Below the pieces are notes generated by a model. That model saw nothing but the letters and a program-made list of their open reading frames with translations, did not search any database and was not told where the DNA came from. From assembly GCA_001414345.1 (NCBI GenBank), contig LLCB01000279.1, positions 1 through 64,000 of the forward strand: a stretch of DNA of 64,000 nucleotides. Reading direction: 5' to 3'. The DNA comes from Hymenoscyphus infarciens. Its lineage: Eukaryota > Ascomycota > Leotiomycetes > Helotiales > Helotiaceae. Below are positions 10,182 through 23,425 of this stretch, piece after piece. The translations under genes were made by a program, and so were the position numbers. Every line of letters starts with the position of its first letter. Within the stretch, counting starts at the first letter, position 1.

Positions 10182-12920
10182 CTATACTAAGCGAAAACTC
10201 TGGTTCGAACTGTGCTTTGGTATAGGATCAACAGCTTCACCATCCATCATACCATGTACATAACATTCTCCAACGAATCCAAAGTTCTTTCCAACTCTCT
10301 TCAATACAACTGGGACCGAACACCCAAATACAATACACACCAAGTGGCCAATTTCGGCATTTGGTGGTGCTAAGCCAACAAGCTTTTTACCATCTTCCAT
10401 AGTGGTGGAAAAGCATTTTCTTTCCCAAATCACCTGCTGTACACGATCTAAGAATTCCACCTTGCCATCGGGTGTCCCGGCTAGTCTTGCCAGGGTATTC
10501 GTGTTAAAATAGGTGTCCGGTTGGTCTTCATACCATTTCATACATGCCTTGCAAGCTATACGATACCAATTGGGTGGATTGGTGCCGTCTGGCCCCCTAT
10601 TAGCCACCAGGGTTCGCCATAATTGGTCCCATTCTGCCTCAGAAAGCTCCCTACCCTGCTCCCATCCAAGTACCCCAAGCGCTTTTTTGTTGAGTAATCC
10701 TCCTGTAATCGGGGCAGATTCTTGGATTTCTCCAAGTGAAAATCCGCGGACAGTAAGAGACCCATTGAATTGTGGTGGGGGTATTTTCTTAAACTGGACT
10801 GGTTTTGTTTCGGTGTATTGTCCGGAAGCCTGCTTTAGTCGTTTTTGCTTGCCATTTGCGACAGGTTTGTATCTACCGAACTTGAACTCTGGGAGGAGTC
10901 CACCTGATGCAGAGTAGTTACTCTTCCCATTTACACCCCCAACGAGGCTGTCTCCGTTGGATCGACTCTGGAACAGTCCTCTAGGTCCACCATAAGCATG
11001 TCCGTCTAGTGGTAGGATCCACGAGGGGATGTTGGGTTTTCGGCCATGTTCATCCTCAGCTGGCATGGGTGCCCAGTGTCGGCAAATGATATCCAAAGAC
11101 TTTGAAGTTTCCACACAATATTCTATAAAGTCTGCATACACATCGACAGTACTCTTCTCATAGTTTGGTTCAATACGTTTGTCGACCATCTTTCGCGTGA
11201 GTTTGGTGCCTCGAAATGTCGTTGCAAAATATTTTGTAATTTTGTGAACAATGTACCCGCTGACAAGCCAAATCAAGAGTCCAGTCAAGAGCAAAATTAT
11301 TGTCCAGATCAAGCCAATTACCACCAATCGTGATGATGAGCTAACGCTCACAGCCGAGGCTGACGTATAAACCGAGCTACCGCTGCTAATCCCTGAAAGC
11401 AATATCTTCATTCTCTTTTTGGAAATGATGAAACTCAATTTCCAAACTAACATGGCTATTAGCGGAACACCAAGAACACCGAGTCCCGTCACCAAGATGA
11501 GCGTCAGCCAGGTGCTAGTTTCCTCTTCCCGGTCCTCTGGTATGAAGCTATCTTTGGCGATTTTGAGCACCGCGAAAATGGTATCCTTGGGATCTGATGC
11601 CTCAAATGCAAGGAGCATAGACGAGACCAGCTGCTCAAGAGTGAGTAGACGTTGTTGTATTTTGCCCTCGTTTGTTTTCCGAAAGAGGTTGCTGGTGGTT
11701 GTGACCAAAATGTTGGCCCCAAGTGCTCTGGCATCCAGAGCCGCCATCAAGTTTTCTTCGGGGTTTCGAGACGTTGAGTAGTTTTTTGGTTTCCCGTCGG
11801 AGACACGCCTGATTGAAGTGTGCTTTGTCATGAACAATGCTATTGCATCCCCAAAATCTGTCCAAGGCATAACCTCCCCGCCACAGCGAACATATGGTCG
11901 AGTAGCCAGCGCCAGTTCTTGAATTACCCATCGTCGTTTAAACTGGTGGACGATCTCGGAGTCAGTATTGCCTTTCCTAGAAGTATGTTTGAGGAAAAGA
12001 AGGCGGAAACAGGGTTGCGTGAGGAGGAAGTGAGATGTCTAGGGAGGAATAGTGTCTCCCTCCTCCTAAAACAACCTAATAGAGGGGAAAATAACTCGGA
12101 GAATACCCACCCAATCGACTTTCATCAACCTGATGACATTATTGCAGGCCAGAAGCTCCGGTTGTTGCTTTTCCTTGAGTCTCCGAATAAAAATATCCAA
12201 TTTTTCAAGGTCAAGAATGTCTCGTAAAAACTGAAAGGTACGATTGTTTTCTTCGTCTCCGCCCACAGCATCTCCAAGCCAGATACACACTTCTTCGGCT
12301 TGAAGATAAACATCATGCATGCGTGACACTTGGGCAGTTCTTTCCTCTGGGTACTTTTGGTTGATGCAAAGGGCGTCGGCCCACACGTACACCCTTTCAG
12401 TCTTCGATCTCAATTGTCGCAAAGCGCTATTCAAGTTGTTTTGGATGCACTTGTAGCTCACGATCTTTTCTAAGAGGCCGTCCATTGCCGTATCTCCGAT
12501 TGTGGTAAAATTTTCGTGAGTCTCATCATCCTCAAAAAGATAAACTTTGTGTTTTTCGATATCAGTGCCCCAGTAATATGAGAGGGCTGTATATCTGATC
12601 GGTGCTTCCATATTCTGACGCGGTTGATCACCCCCTACTAAAGGCCAAGGCGACAAGCGGCATTCAAGTCGAGAGTCAGCGGTGCCTGGATATATGGTAA
12701 GAACTCGTATTTCGCAGTCATAATCGATGTCTTTGTATGCGTAGGTTGTCCGCTTTCCAGTTGTCTCTTTCTTGGCTCTCTTCCATAGATGCATGCTACG
12801 CCGGGCTTCATTGCCCTGGTCGGCGACTCTGGGAGAGGTTGCGCCATTCTGGAATGTATCTGCTCTATTTAACGGTGTTGGTGAATTTCGTCCGGAAGTT
12901 TCTGGCTCTGAATTTGCCAT
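10182..12920 (-). CDS. HET-domain protein with two membrane segments
   Basis: Minus exons are 12920-12111 and 11942-10182, giving 856 aa, phase 0 at the junction. Residues ~68-290 form a heterokaryon incompatibility (HET) domain with RYTALSYYWG at 110-118 and VWADALCINQ at 179-188. The intron splits the third HET block, and joining restores MKVDW/FKRRWVIQELALA. ASDPKDTIFAVL follows near residue 385. Two strong hydrophobic segments lie at ~415-443 and ~476-501, which is unusual for HET proteins. The C-terminal half is poorly recognisable and ends in an MMDGEAVDP-type segment known from HET-NACHT relatives, where it is often in a Gly/Val-rich C-terminal block. HET proteins trigger cell death after non-self fusion. 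A role here is inferred from the domain only. The 168-bp intron is a member of the repeated intron family. Confidence 0.87.
11943..12110 (-). mobile_element. Introner-like element copy C (HET-gene intron)
   Basis: 168-bp intron. It starts GTGGGTATTCTCCGAGTTAT, has GGTTGTTTTAGGAGG in the middle and TTCCTCCTCACG further on. It ends with CATACTTCTAGGAAAGGC, then AATACTGACTCCGAGATC and GTCCACCAG. It is the closest relative of copy D and shares its 3' block with A, B and E. Confidence 0.8.
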
Positions 12921-13851
12921 CGCGGTGTTTGCGAGATGAAAGAGTTATGGGAAAGAATGGTTATTAAGAAGAAGGGTAAAGCCCCTGAGATGCTGAGATG
13001 GGGCTCTGCTCGACATGCTTTGCAGGCCTAGGAGAAAAGCCCAGAAGAGGGTGAGCCTTCCAGCCTCGTTGAGGGAGTACAAATGAAGAATTGGTGGCAC
13101 TCTGGATAAACGCCATGATTCAATTGACCATTAACCAACCCTGTTTGGCATGCTGTGACCGCTTTCCAGTTGGGTCTTATTGGGGGCCATCGACAAGGAC
13201 TTTGAGATCGACGGACTCTGAGCAACGATGATATATCAGAAATCCATCGCGTTACTTGTCTTTCTTTCCTATCAGTTGAAGCTAACAGCTTCAATTCGGT
13301 AGGGGTCGACATATATTGCCCAGGCAACCTTATGTGAGTCTGTGAGATCATGGAGAGTGAGAATTGAATCGTCCCGTTTTGCGAGGGGCAATAAAAGCAG
13401 CGGGTACTGATAATTAAGCCATTCGAGGTGAGAAACAACATCCATATTCCAACGCGATACCCCAGATTCGCAATATAGCAGAATGTGTTTTCAAATCTAC
13501 GATGACAGTCAGCAAATTTCGAAAGGAGTAGGAGAGCTTCGATACCTATTCATTGCCGCTTGCTTCTGCCCGGCCCAGGCTTGCTAAAATTAGCAACGAT
13601 AAGCATGCGTGCTCGGAGTACGGTCTCTGTTTATCCTCCGCACTACATCGTGATATAAGACCGATAGCTCGAGGGGTTTGTGGTTTTTGTCGAGTGTACT
13701 GTCCATTATTAAGTTTTAAAAGTAAACTGCGTTTGCAGACAACATCACGTATCCAATTCTTGACTCGACATGTCACCTGACTTGTCTCAGTTCCTCGGCC
13801 TCTCACATGACGAGCCGCTTTGAAATTTATAGGAAGTAGGCTAAAAACAGT
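12921..13851. other. HET-gene upstream region, no supported gene
   Basis: Normal GC up to the transposon-rich block. Minus frames at 13028-13441 and 13546-13875 are open but show no domain, so they are probably chance frames. Confidence 0.45.
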
Positions 13852-14830
13852 GTCACGGAAAAAGAGGGGTCTCATATGACCCCTTTTCCCTGTATATATA
13901 GCAGAGTTTTTGCCTTCTAAATTTAAGCTTCTTAGAGCGTTTTTAATCTAAAAATACGTTATAGTTATAAGCTCGGTTTATATATATAGTATATTCTATA
14001 ACTTCTTTATCTTCTACTTATGTATTTAACACGTTACTACGTATTTAGAACGCTCTCCGCTATTAGTTAGCGTAATTAACCTCTTCTTAATACTTATATT
14101 TAATAAGTATTTAGAAGCTCTACTACGAGTAAGGCTCTTCTAACTTCAAATATAGAACTCTTCTAACGAGCGTAAACAAGGACTTTTCTAATAAGCGTAG
14201 ATAGAACTCTTCTAATAAGCGTAGATAGAACTCTTCTATAGAACGCTCTCGACTTCGAATATAGCGAAAGCTCTACTACGAGTAGGTATACTTTAATTTA
14301 GTAGCTTATTCTCTTAATAAGCTTATATAAAGCTCTTCGTAGAAGGTCTTTAAACTAGAAGCTATACTAGCCTACTCTAAGAGGTACTCGATTAAGACGA
14401 TCTAGAAGCCTAGTACTCTATAAAGCTAGTAGTATAATACTAACTACGAGCTACTATATCTACGAACGCTACTCGCTCTTTACTAAAGACACTAAAGCTA
14501 GAACTAAAGTAGAGTTAGAGCTAGAGTATAAGAGAGGAAGTTAGATAGAATCTAGAAGTGAGACTTTACTCTTAAATACTATAGAATCGCTGTTTAGAAG
14601 TACGCTCTATAGAATTCTCTATAGTAGAAATAGAAGACGATATAGTTAAGAGATTCTTTTATAATCTAGTTTTATTATAAGCCTAGAAAGCTGTCTCCTA
14701 GATCTAAGAGGTATATTATAGAAAAAGAGAGGTTTTATATAACCTCTTTTCTCTATATATATAGTAGAGTTTTTATCTCTAAATATAAGACTTCTTAGAG
14801 CGTTTTTAATCTAAAAATATATTATAAACA
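13852..14830. repeat. Direct repeat pair at the edge of the RIP block
   Basis: About 120 bp at 13852-13970 (starting TGTCACGGAAAAAGAGGGG) recurs at 14703-14825 with C-to-T and G-to-A changes. Both copies contain a hairpin; in the first it is GGGGTC-TCATAT-GACCCC. TATATATAG and the block CTTCTTAGAGCGTTTTTAAT follow. The first copy is nearly unmutated and the second is RIP-altered. This could be a pair of short LTR-like ends around about 730 bp of AT-rich sequence. Family unknown. Confidence 0.55.
14155..14251. repeat. About 24-bp minisatellite, four units
   Basis: Units begin at 14155, 14181, 14204 and 14228 with a GAACTCTTCTAATAAGCGTA-type core; the second begins GACTTTTC. It lies inside the AT-rich segment between the two direct repeats. 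Confidence 0.7.
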
Positions 14831-14974
14831 GTCTTTATTAAGTCTAGCTTAGTTTCTAGTAGATGATTAGTAAAGAACGCGTCTTATTTATAAGAGTCTA
14901 AGAACTAATAATAATAGCTTTAAGACTAAATACGAATTTAGTTTTAATATATTAATTTAAGTTATTAATATCTC

Positions 14975-15149
14975 TATTATAGGACAAAGGTGGATTAGAC
15001 AAAGAATCACCTAATGATCTCTATCTTTTAAGCGAGGAGTATAGTATTTAAAGCCTTATACTCTCTTCTATAGTTCTAGGAATTAAGCATCTACTTTAAC
15101 TTTACTTTACTTATCTTATACTCTTAATATAGCTTCTATAATCGCTATA
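14975..15149 (+). repeat. Copia-1 5' LTR
   Basis: Starts TATTATAGGACAAAGG and ends ATCGCTATA. The internal region begins GTTATAAGCC, the likely primer-binding side. Confidence 0.88.
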
Positions 15150-18100
15150 GTTATAAGCCTAGTTAGTAGATAGAATACTACTTCTACTACGCTAGTTATA
15201 TTAGCTTTATCTTCTTTTTATCTATCTTTATCTTCTTTTTAAGAGTACTACTTTTATAATAATAAGCTTACTCTTAACTAAAAAGGTCCTTCTTACTAAC
15301 TAAAACTCGTAACCTATATAGTATAACCGCTTCTTTTATATTACTTACTAAGAAAGAGTCTAGGAATACTTTAATCTAAATAGCTTTAATATTAAGAACG
15401 CTAATAAGCTTAAAAGACTCTATCCTATAATTAAATAGGCTATACTTAATAAGAATATTAGACTTAAAGAAGCCTAGCTTATAGTAAATAAAGCCTAAGA
15501 TATACTCTTAGTAGTTTAATATATAGAAAGAGATCTACTAGAACCTCCTCTCTTAGTATTAGTTAACAACGTTAAAGAGGACTTTAAAGATAATATTAAA
15601 AGATATACTTTTAAAATTAATAAGCTTTATACTATATAAGATAAGATATATAAAGTTAGCTCCTAGGTAGAGAGTACTATAGACAAGTCTATACTCTTAG
15701 AAGCTTAATCCTTACTTAGGTATACTAGGAAATTCGCTCTCTAGAACCTAATTTAAAAGCTTAAAAATAACTTAGTACTAATATTAGAAAGTATAGAAGA
15801 TATAGTATATATAGAATACTAGAATATACTTATTTAAACTAAATTAAGGTCTATAAACCCTAATTACTAGTTCTTTAACTAGAAACGCTACTATAACTAA
15901 GCGAAAAATTTTTAACTCTTAGAGATTAAGAGTCTACTTATAGTAAAAGACTTCTTAAATATAGTTTACTAAATTACTCTTACTTAAGTAATAAGTTAAA
16001 AGATATAGTTAATTAATAATATAGAGCTTAGAAAAGGAGTTATATTACTTAATAATCTTACTAAAATATTTTTAAGAATCTTATATAAACATCTTATATT
16101 AAAGACTAATAAGAAGACTAGTAGAATATTCTCTATCTTTAGAGATAGAAGCGATAACCTATCTAATTCTAGAAATAGAGCTTAAAATAGAGGTTTTAAT
16201 AATAAGAAATGTCTATATAAGACTAGTTAAGAACACTTTTAAAAACTAGTTAACTACTAAACCTTAGAATTCGTACTTACTAGAAAGTATAATCCTACTT
16301 TTAATAATCCCTTAGATAATAAGGAGTTAAAAGAGATTATATAGTACTTAGAAGCCTCTTTCTAAATAGACCTCTAAAAGAAACTAATTAAAAAGTTCTC
16401 TATAATATAATCTAAGTTTAGAAAAGGATTTATAAGCTCTACTTAGAGGTTATTAAAATACTTTATTAGGAATATAAGTATTATAATCTTATTTTTAGAG
16501 CTTCTAACTAATCTAGAAAGAATAAACTAAGCCTTAAAATAGAGAATCTACGCTTTCTTAGCTAAATATACTAAATACTCTCTTATAGATTTAATACTCT
16601 TTAATAACTATAAAGTAGTCTATCTTATTAATAGTAAGAATATACTTGTCCTAGAAACCTTTAAGTACTCTAATAATATAATAGAATTAAGAATAACTAG
16701 TATTCTAATTAGTAGAATAAGAATAAGAGTTATAAAGAACGTTCTTAGAGATAAGAGAGGAAGTAACTCTATAAATCTAACGCTTACTAATATTATAGTT
16801 ATTAAGGGTTTTTATTCTAATATTATCTTAGAAGTATATATTAGAGAATCTAAATTATAGTATAATAGGTATAACTATTTACTATACTTTAGACTTATAA
16901 AGAATAGTATAGTTATTAAATCTTTAATTTATATAGTAAACTTAGTCTTATTTAAATATAACCTTATTAATAACTATACTAAGCTTTAAAACCCTTAAGC
17001 TATATTTACTTTAATATACCTAATACTTTCTAAAAAGATTAACAAACGCTTTTATAAGAAGATAAGAGACTATACTAGACTAAGAAGTAATTTAGTAGAA
17101 ATTTAGTATAAAAGATTAGGATATTTAAGATAAAAAGCTCTTAAAGCTCTAGTCTAGTTAGTAAGAAACGTAAAAATTATAAGTATTAAATAAGTAAAGT
17201 ACTTATATTATATTATTACTTATACTTAAAATATAGTTTTAAGATATATTTCTAAGAATAAGAGTATATAACTATTCTAGTAGTACTTATAGAATCTATT
17301 TAACTTCTTAACTAGATATAATAGAGCTAAATAGCTCCTTCTAATAAAAGAGAAGTATAGTAAGAAGCTCTTTAGATTTATAATAATAAATAAGAGAGAA
17401 GAAATAGTGTTTAAAAAGCTTAGAAACTTTAAAAAATAGATTAGATAGTAATATAGTCTTTTAATTTATAAGCTTAAGTATAATAATAATAAATTAGTAA
17501 TTCTATAATATAGAGCCTTAGAATATACTTTATAAGCTATAGAAATTAGAATAGACTTAGAGCTTATACTAACTTATACTTATAAGCTAAATAGAGAGGT
17601 AGAGAGAGTAAGATAAGAAGTAATTATATACTTAATTAAAATATTATTTACTACTAACTTATTATAATACTTCTAGACTAAGTCGACTATAGCTAGAATC
17701 TAGCTCTATAATATAAGTCCTAACTAAAGAAATAAGTTTAAGATATTAAATAAGGTACTCTTATTATAGTTTAATAATTATTTCTATTAATATAATCTAA
17801 AGTTTAGAAACTTAGTAATAAAAGACCTTAGACTAGATTAAAATAGAATCTATATCTATAAGTTTAAAGCTTATCTACTAAAAAAGAAGAGAGAGTAAGA
17901 AGTTAAAAAGAGAGCTTTTAAAGTTAATCTTAAAGCTTATATAGGTTATTTAGTTAAGTATATCTTATTAAATATCTACTATATCTAGGTTCTATAGCTT
18001 AATTAAGTTATTATAACTTAGAATATTATATTTAATAAAGAAATCTTTTATATACTAGAATATAAAAAAGTAGAATAATAATCTATTATAATTACTTATA

Positions 18101-20922
18101 TAGTAGTATAGTATATAGTTAAGTAGAAGTAATAGAACGTTAAAGCCTTACTTAAAAGTATTAATATATATAAAACAGAGAGTATAGGAAAACTAAAACT
18201 AAGAGCTTAACTAGTAAGGGATATCTTATCTAAAGCTACTAATATATTAAGTAAAGCTTTAATTAGCTAAAACTTAGAGATAAGGCTAGAAAAGAGAGAT
18301 ATAATCTCTTCTAAGTTTAGACTTCTATTATCTAGAGTAATACTTAAACCTAAAAGTATATTAGAATAGGTTATAAGCTCTTAAAATAAGTAAAATATAG
18401 GAATCTTCTAATAAACTATAAGACTCTCTTAATAAGTGTTTATAAGATTCTCCTAACTATAAAATAATACTAAAAGTATAGAAGGCTTAAGTAGTCTATT
18501 AATTAAGATAAGTAATAGAATATTAGAAAGAATCTCTAGAGAGAGTAGGCTCTTTTAATAATAAAGTAGTATATAAGAAAGAACTCTTAATATACTAGTT
18601 CTAGAAACTTCTAATATAAAGTTAACTAAGAAGTAGAGAATAATAAATATAGAAAGTAAAAACCTAAAAGAGCTTAAGATAAAGTAAGAATATATAAAGA
18701 AAGTATATCTACTTATATTAAGAAAGAGTAAGAGAGATTAACCTAGAAAAGAGGATATTAAAGATATAATAATCTCTACTCTACTAGCTATATTAATTAA
18801 AATAGAGCTCTAATAAGCTATTTTAGAATATTTAAATTATTTCTTTAATACTTTTTAGCCTTTATTAGAAAATATAGTATTAAATAGAGAGGACTTATAA
18901 GATATCTACTATATTATTATAGTAGTAATAATAGAAGAAGAAACGCCTTTAAAGCTTAAATACCTATACCTTTATTAATTAAAACTACTAAAAGAACTAA
19001 AATTATAAAAAGAACTTATAAACCATCTACTTAGTAAGTACTTTAAAGACGATTTAGAGCTTAAAATTAAGAACTTAAAGAAAAGGAAATACTAGTATAT
19101 AATTAAAAAATAGAATACTAAAACGAAACTATTACCTCTAAAGTAGCTATTTATATATAAATATAACTTTATAAACTATCTAATTTAATACTAAGCTTAG
19201 CTTATAGTTAGAAATAATCTCTAATAAGAAGATACTATCCTTTTAATATATACTACTATACTTATAGTAAGATTATTCTAAATAGCTATAGTAATTACTA
19301 CTAGATTTAACTTAGAGATTAAGTAATAAAATATTATAAACACGTTTATTAATATAGAAAGGGATATAGAAGCTTCTCTAATAGCTTACTAACTTCTAGA
19401 TAGATATTAATAAAAGAGACTATATATTAAATTAAATAGAGTACTTTATAGGTTAAGAGATTCCCTAGCTCTATAATTTAAATACTTTATAACTACTCTT
19501 TAAGAATATAGCTTAATACTCTATTTAAAAAAGTCTTATATTTATATAGATCTCTTAAAGAAGGTTTTAATAATCTTTTATATAAATAATATATAAATAA
19601 TATACTATTAAGATAATATATCTTTAATAAGAGTTATAATAGATAAACTAAAGCTTTTATATAAACTATACTTACTTAGTAATATAGAATAGTATCTTAG
19701 AGTAAAAGTCTATAGAGATAGAGTATAGAAAAAGATATAGCTCTCTTATAAAATATATATTAAATAAATTATTAAATAATTTAAGCTTATTAATAGAGAT
19801 TACTTAAATATACTACTCTTAATATATAAACTAAAAAAGAATTAAGGAATAGTAAAACCTATATTTATAAAGTTCTATTAAAAGAAGATAGGTTTAATAC
19901 TTTATATAGTAATTATAATATAACTAGATATTATATTTACTACTTCTTAGCTTTTATACTTCTTAACTAACCTAAATAATAAATATATAACTATAATAGA
20001 TTAGTATATTTAATACTTATTTAAGATAAAGTTCTTAGAAATTATATATAAAGAAGAGCTTAAAAGTATATAACTAGTACTTATTTTAGACATATTATAT
20101 ACTAATAATCTAGAAACTTAAAGATCTTTTAATAAATATATAATATTATTATTTAGTAGACTTATAGCTTAGAAAGCTTTATAATAAGATATAATTATAA
20201 TATTAATAATAGAAGCTAAGCTTTTAAAAGTAAAGTAACTAAGTATAGAAATAATAGTGTTAAAGTATCTCTTTAAAGAATTATAGCTTAATTTAGATAA
20301 GATATAGAATATATTCTATAATAATTAATAAACTATCTAATTAATTACTAAAGAAAATAAGAGAATATTTATAAAGCTTTAATATATAAATATCTAGAAT
20401 ATATAGCTTTATTAGAAGTATTAGAAGAGATCTTTCTAGGTTACTTATTTACTAATAAATAATATACTAGTAAATAGACTTATAAAAAACTTATCTAAAT
20501 AGAAATTTAAACATTTTAAAGCTTTACTTAATCTCTAGAATACTTATTTACTTAGTAAAATACTCTCTTAAGAAGTAAAAGTATACTAAATTTTAGGTTA
20601 AAACTATATTTTTAGGTTAAAAACGCTCTTTTAGAATAGTAAATAACACTCTTTATTAGTTTTTATATATTATTATACTTTACTTTATTATTTTTTACTT
20701 ATATATTTTTAAGAAGTTTTATCCTTTTTTATATTATAATTATTTAAAGAGTATTATAAGCTAGTTTTAGATTTTATTTATTTATTTAATTATTATATAC
20801 TTAGTAATTAAATATTATAAAACCCTTTTAAAAAGCGCTATTAAATATAAATATAAAGTTTTAAAAGAACTAACTACTACTATATAAATATAAAGTATAC
20901 TAACTAACTAATAGTACTTCTT

Positions 20923-21120
20923 TTAATACTTAGAAATAGTTTTACTAAGAGTAATAAGCACTATACTTATTTTATTAAGAGTATTATTAAGATTAATATT
21001 ATTAGACTTATTATTACTATTATTATTCTTAGACTCCTTACTCTTAGAAACATCCTTTTTATACTTATAGCCTTTTAAAGAACGCTTAGAATAGTTATTA
21101 GTAAGCTTCTTAAAAGACAA
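20923..21120 (-). pseudogene. 65-codon open frame inside Copia-1 (not a gene)
   Basis: A Lys/Asn/Ser-rich frame that stays open only because of base composition. It is antisense to the degraded internal or 3' untranslated part of Copia-1. It is listed so that it is not mistaken for a gene. Confidence 0.6.
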
Positions 21121-22570
21121 CTTCTTAGAAACTAACTTTATAAGAGTAGTTTTCTTTAAAATAGTCTTTCTTAGAATAGACTTTAGAATAGATTTTTTAG
21201 AATAGCTTTTTAAAAGAACCTTTAAAGGCTTTTAGATAGACTTTTACTACTTAGAGAAAGAGGTATTATCTTTACTATAAATAGTAGAACTCTTATAAAG
21301 AGTACTTAAGATCTTAGTTTAACTATAAGTATTAGCTCTTATAAGTAAAGTACTATTTAAGGTAGAAGCTATAAAAGGAGTATTCTTAGGAATATAGTTA
21401 CTATACTTTAAAACCTTAGAAGTATTACTATCTAGTTTATTATTAGAAGTAAGACCTTAAAAACTATTAAGCTCCTTATAGTAATAAGTATAGTTTAAAA
21501 CTAAGGATAACTAAAAGCTTCTAAAACCTTATTTAAGTCTTATATAGATTATACTATATAACTTCTCTTACTTCTAAATCTATAAAATTAGCTAAAGAAA
21601 TAAAATAAGAAGTAGAAGACTAACTAAATAAAGCTCTATATAAACTTTATTACTAATATTAGTTTAATATTTCTTAAGATTTTTAGTTAAAGTAATTATA
21701 AAAAGGAGATAGATACTTAGTAACGCTTTATAAGAGTATCTAATAGTATAGTTAAAATAGTATATAACTTTTTTAGATTCTATATTATAGTAGTAACTAG
21801 TTAATTTACTAGCTACTATAAAAGTAATATAGCCCTTATAAGGAGCTTTTTAAAAATTTAAAATATTATAATAAGCTTTCTTAATAAAAGACATAATAAG
21901 TAAGCTCTTACTACTAATAGTTAAATACTTAACGTTATTACTAGAAAGTTTGTTTAAGAGCTTAGTATTAATAGCTAGAAGCTTCTTAGAAAGTTTTTTA
22001 GGTTTAGGACTATCTTTAGAAGCTTAATATTAATTAGAGCTTATAACTACTAACTTCTCTAGCTTATTCTTAGAGACGTTAATAGTATAAAATCTACTAA
22101 GTATACTACTCTAGAGTATAACTAGACTAGAAGAGGAAACATATAAGAGATTTAATATTTAATATTCTTATATAGTTAGTTAAAGTATAGAATAAAGATT
22201 AATATACTTAAAAGAATAATACCTAAGTTCTAATCTATTAATTATATATTTAACGCCTTTCTTATTATCTTTATAAACTTTAGCTTTATAATACTTATAA
22301 ATAAGTATAGAGCTATTATTTATAGAGGTCTTACTATCTAGAAGATAAGAGATCTAAGAAAGAGGCTATTTTAGTTAATATAAGAGCCTAGAAAAGGTAA
22401 ATATAAGCTTTATACTATAGTCTTTTATTAGATAGTATACGTTATAGTAGTCTAGTAGTAGTAGAAGAGTTTTAAGAAAGTTATAAAAAGAAAAGAAAGA
22501 GGTTAAGTTATAGAATCTATATATATAGTAAATAACGCTTTCCTAATTAGGAAAGGTTATTTAAGAGGTG

Positions 22571-22745
22571 TATTATAAAATAAAGGTAGGTTAGATAAAG
22601 GATTACTTAATAATCTCTACCTTTTAAGTAAAGAGTATAGTATTTAAAGCCTTATACTCTCCTTTATAGTTCTAGGAATTAAGTATCTACTTTAACTTCA
22701 CTTTACTTATTCTATACTCTTAATATAGCTTCTATAATCGCTATA
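22571..22745 (+). repeat. Copia-1 3' LTR
   Basis: Starts TATTATAAAATAAAGG and ends ATCGCTATA, followed directly by the ATCTC duplication. Confidence 0.88.
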
Positions 22746-22750
22746 ATCTC

Positions 22751-23425
22751 TATAACTACTCTCTTATATCGAGATCCGCTCTAAGAAGTACTAGTGAAAT
22801 ATCTAACTTACTTTTATAAGTCTTTCTATTAATACTTATAAGCTCTATTCTTAACTTATTTTATATTATTTTAAAAACTAAAAAAGCTTAAAACTAAATT
22901 TAGCTTTTAGATATTTTAAGTCTTTTTTTTTAAAAAAAAAATCAGACTCGATAAAAGCTTTAAAACTATATATTAAACTCTTTTATATATAAATTTTACT
23001 AATTTAATATACTTTTATAATATAGAAGTTATTTAAATACTAAATTAGTATTTATTACTAAAGCTATTATTATAAGCTCTTAGACGCTCTAGCTAAACTA
23101 TGTCTACTCTATACTATCTCTTAATTTTACTAGTCCGCTTTTCTAAATAAGTGAAGTTAGCTAAAAAGAATATCTAATTAACTTTATAATAACTTATCTT
23201 TATTTCTTAGCTACTAAGAAATATTTTAATAAATTTAGAAAGTAGACTAAAAAAGACTTTATTAAGCCTAGCTTTGTTTATAATAGATTACTAGTAATAG
23301 CTTTAGTATTAATTCTCTTTTTAGTTTTATTATATAGCTTTAGTTTAATTATATTTTAATAAAATCTCTTTTATATTAAAATTCTCTTATTTAAACTATA
23401 GATAAATATCTCTTTTATCTATATT
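22751..23425. other. RIP-degraded DNA of unknown origin
   Basis: AT-rich, no open frame. About 90 bp near 23070-23160 (core AAGCTCTTAGACGCTCTAG) recurs at 31725-31820, so this is repeat-derived. Confidence 0.5.

Larger units (their letters stand above)
14975..22745 (+). mobile_element. Copia-1: complete RIP-degraded Ty1/copia retrotransposon
   Basis: LTRs at 14975-15149 and 22571-22745 are both 175 bp and differ mainly by transitions. TA/TA termini fit RIP-altered TG/CA. The flanking 5 bp are ATCTC on both sides (14970-14974 and 22746-22750), a target-site duplication. Conceptual translation, full of stops, shows copia order. A gag region (15.2-16.3 kb) comes first, then a protease region near 16.6 kb and a GAG-pre-integrase block YKRLGYLR-KALKAL near 17.1 kb. 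Integrase follows, then reverse transcriptase with LYRLRDSLAL and YINNI (RIP form of YVDD-like) at 19.4-19.6 kb, and RNase H. No frame is intact, so it is inactive. Confidence 0.9.

Noticed and set aside
13028..13441. 137-codon minus frame upstream of the HET gene
   Set aside because: No domain and no splice support; composition does not favour it over chance.
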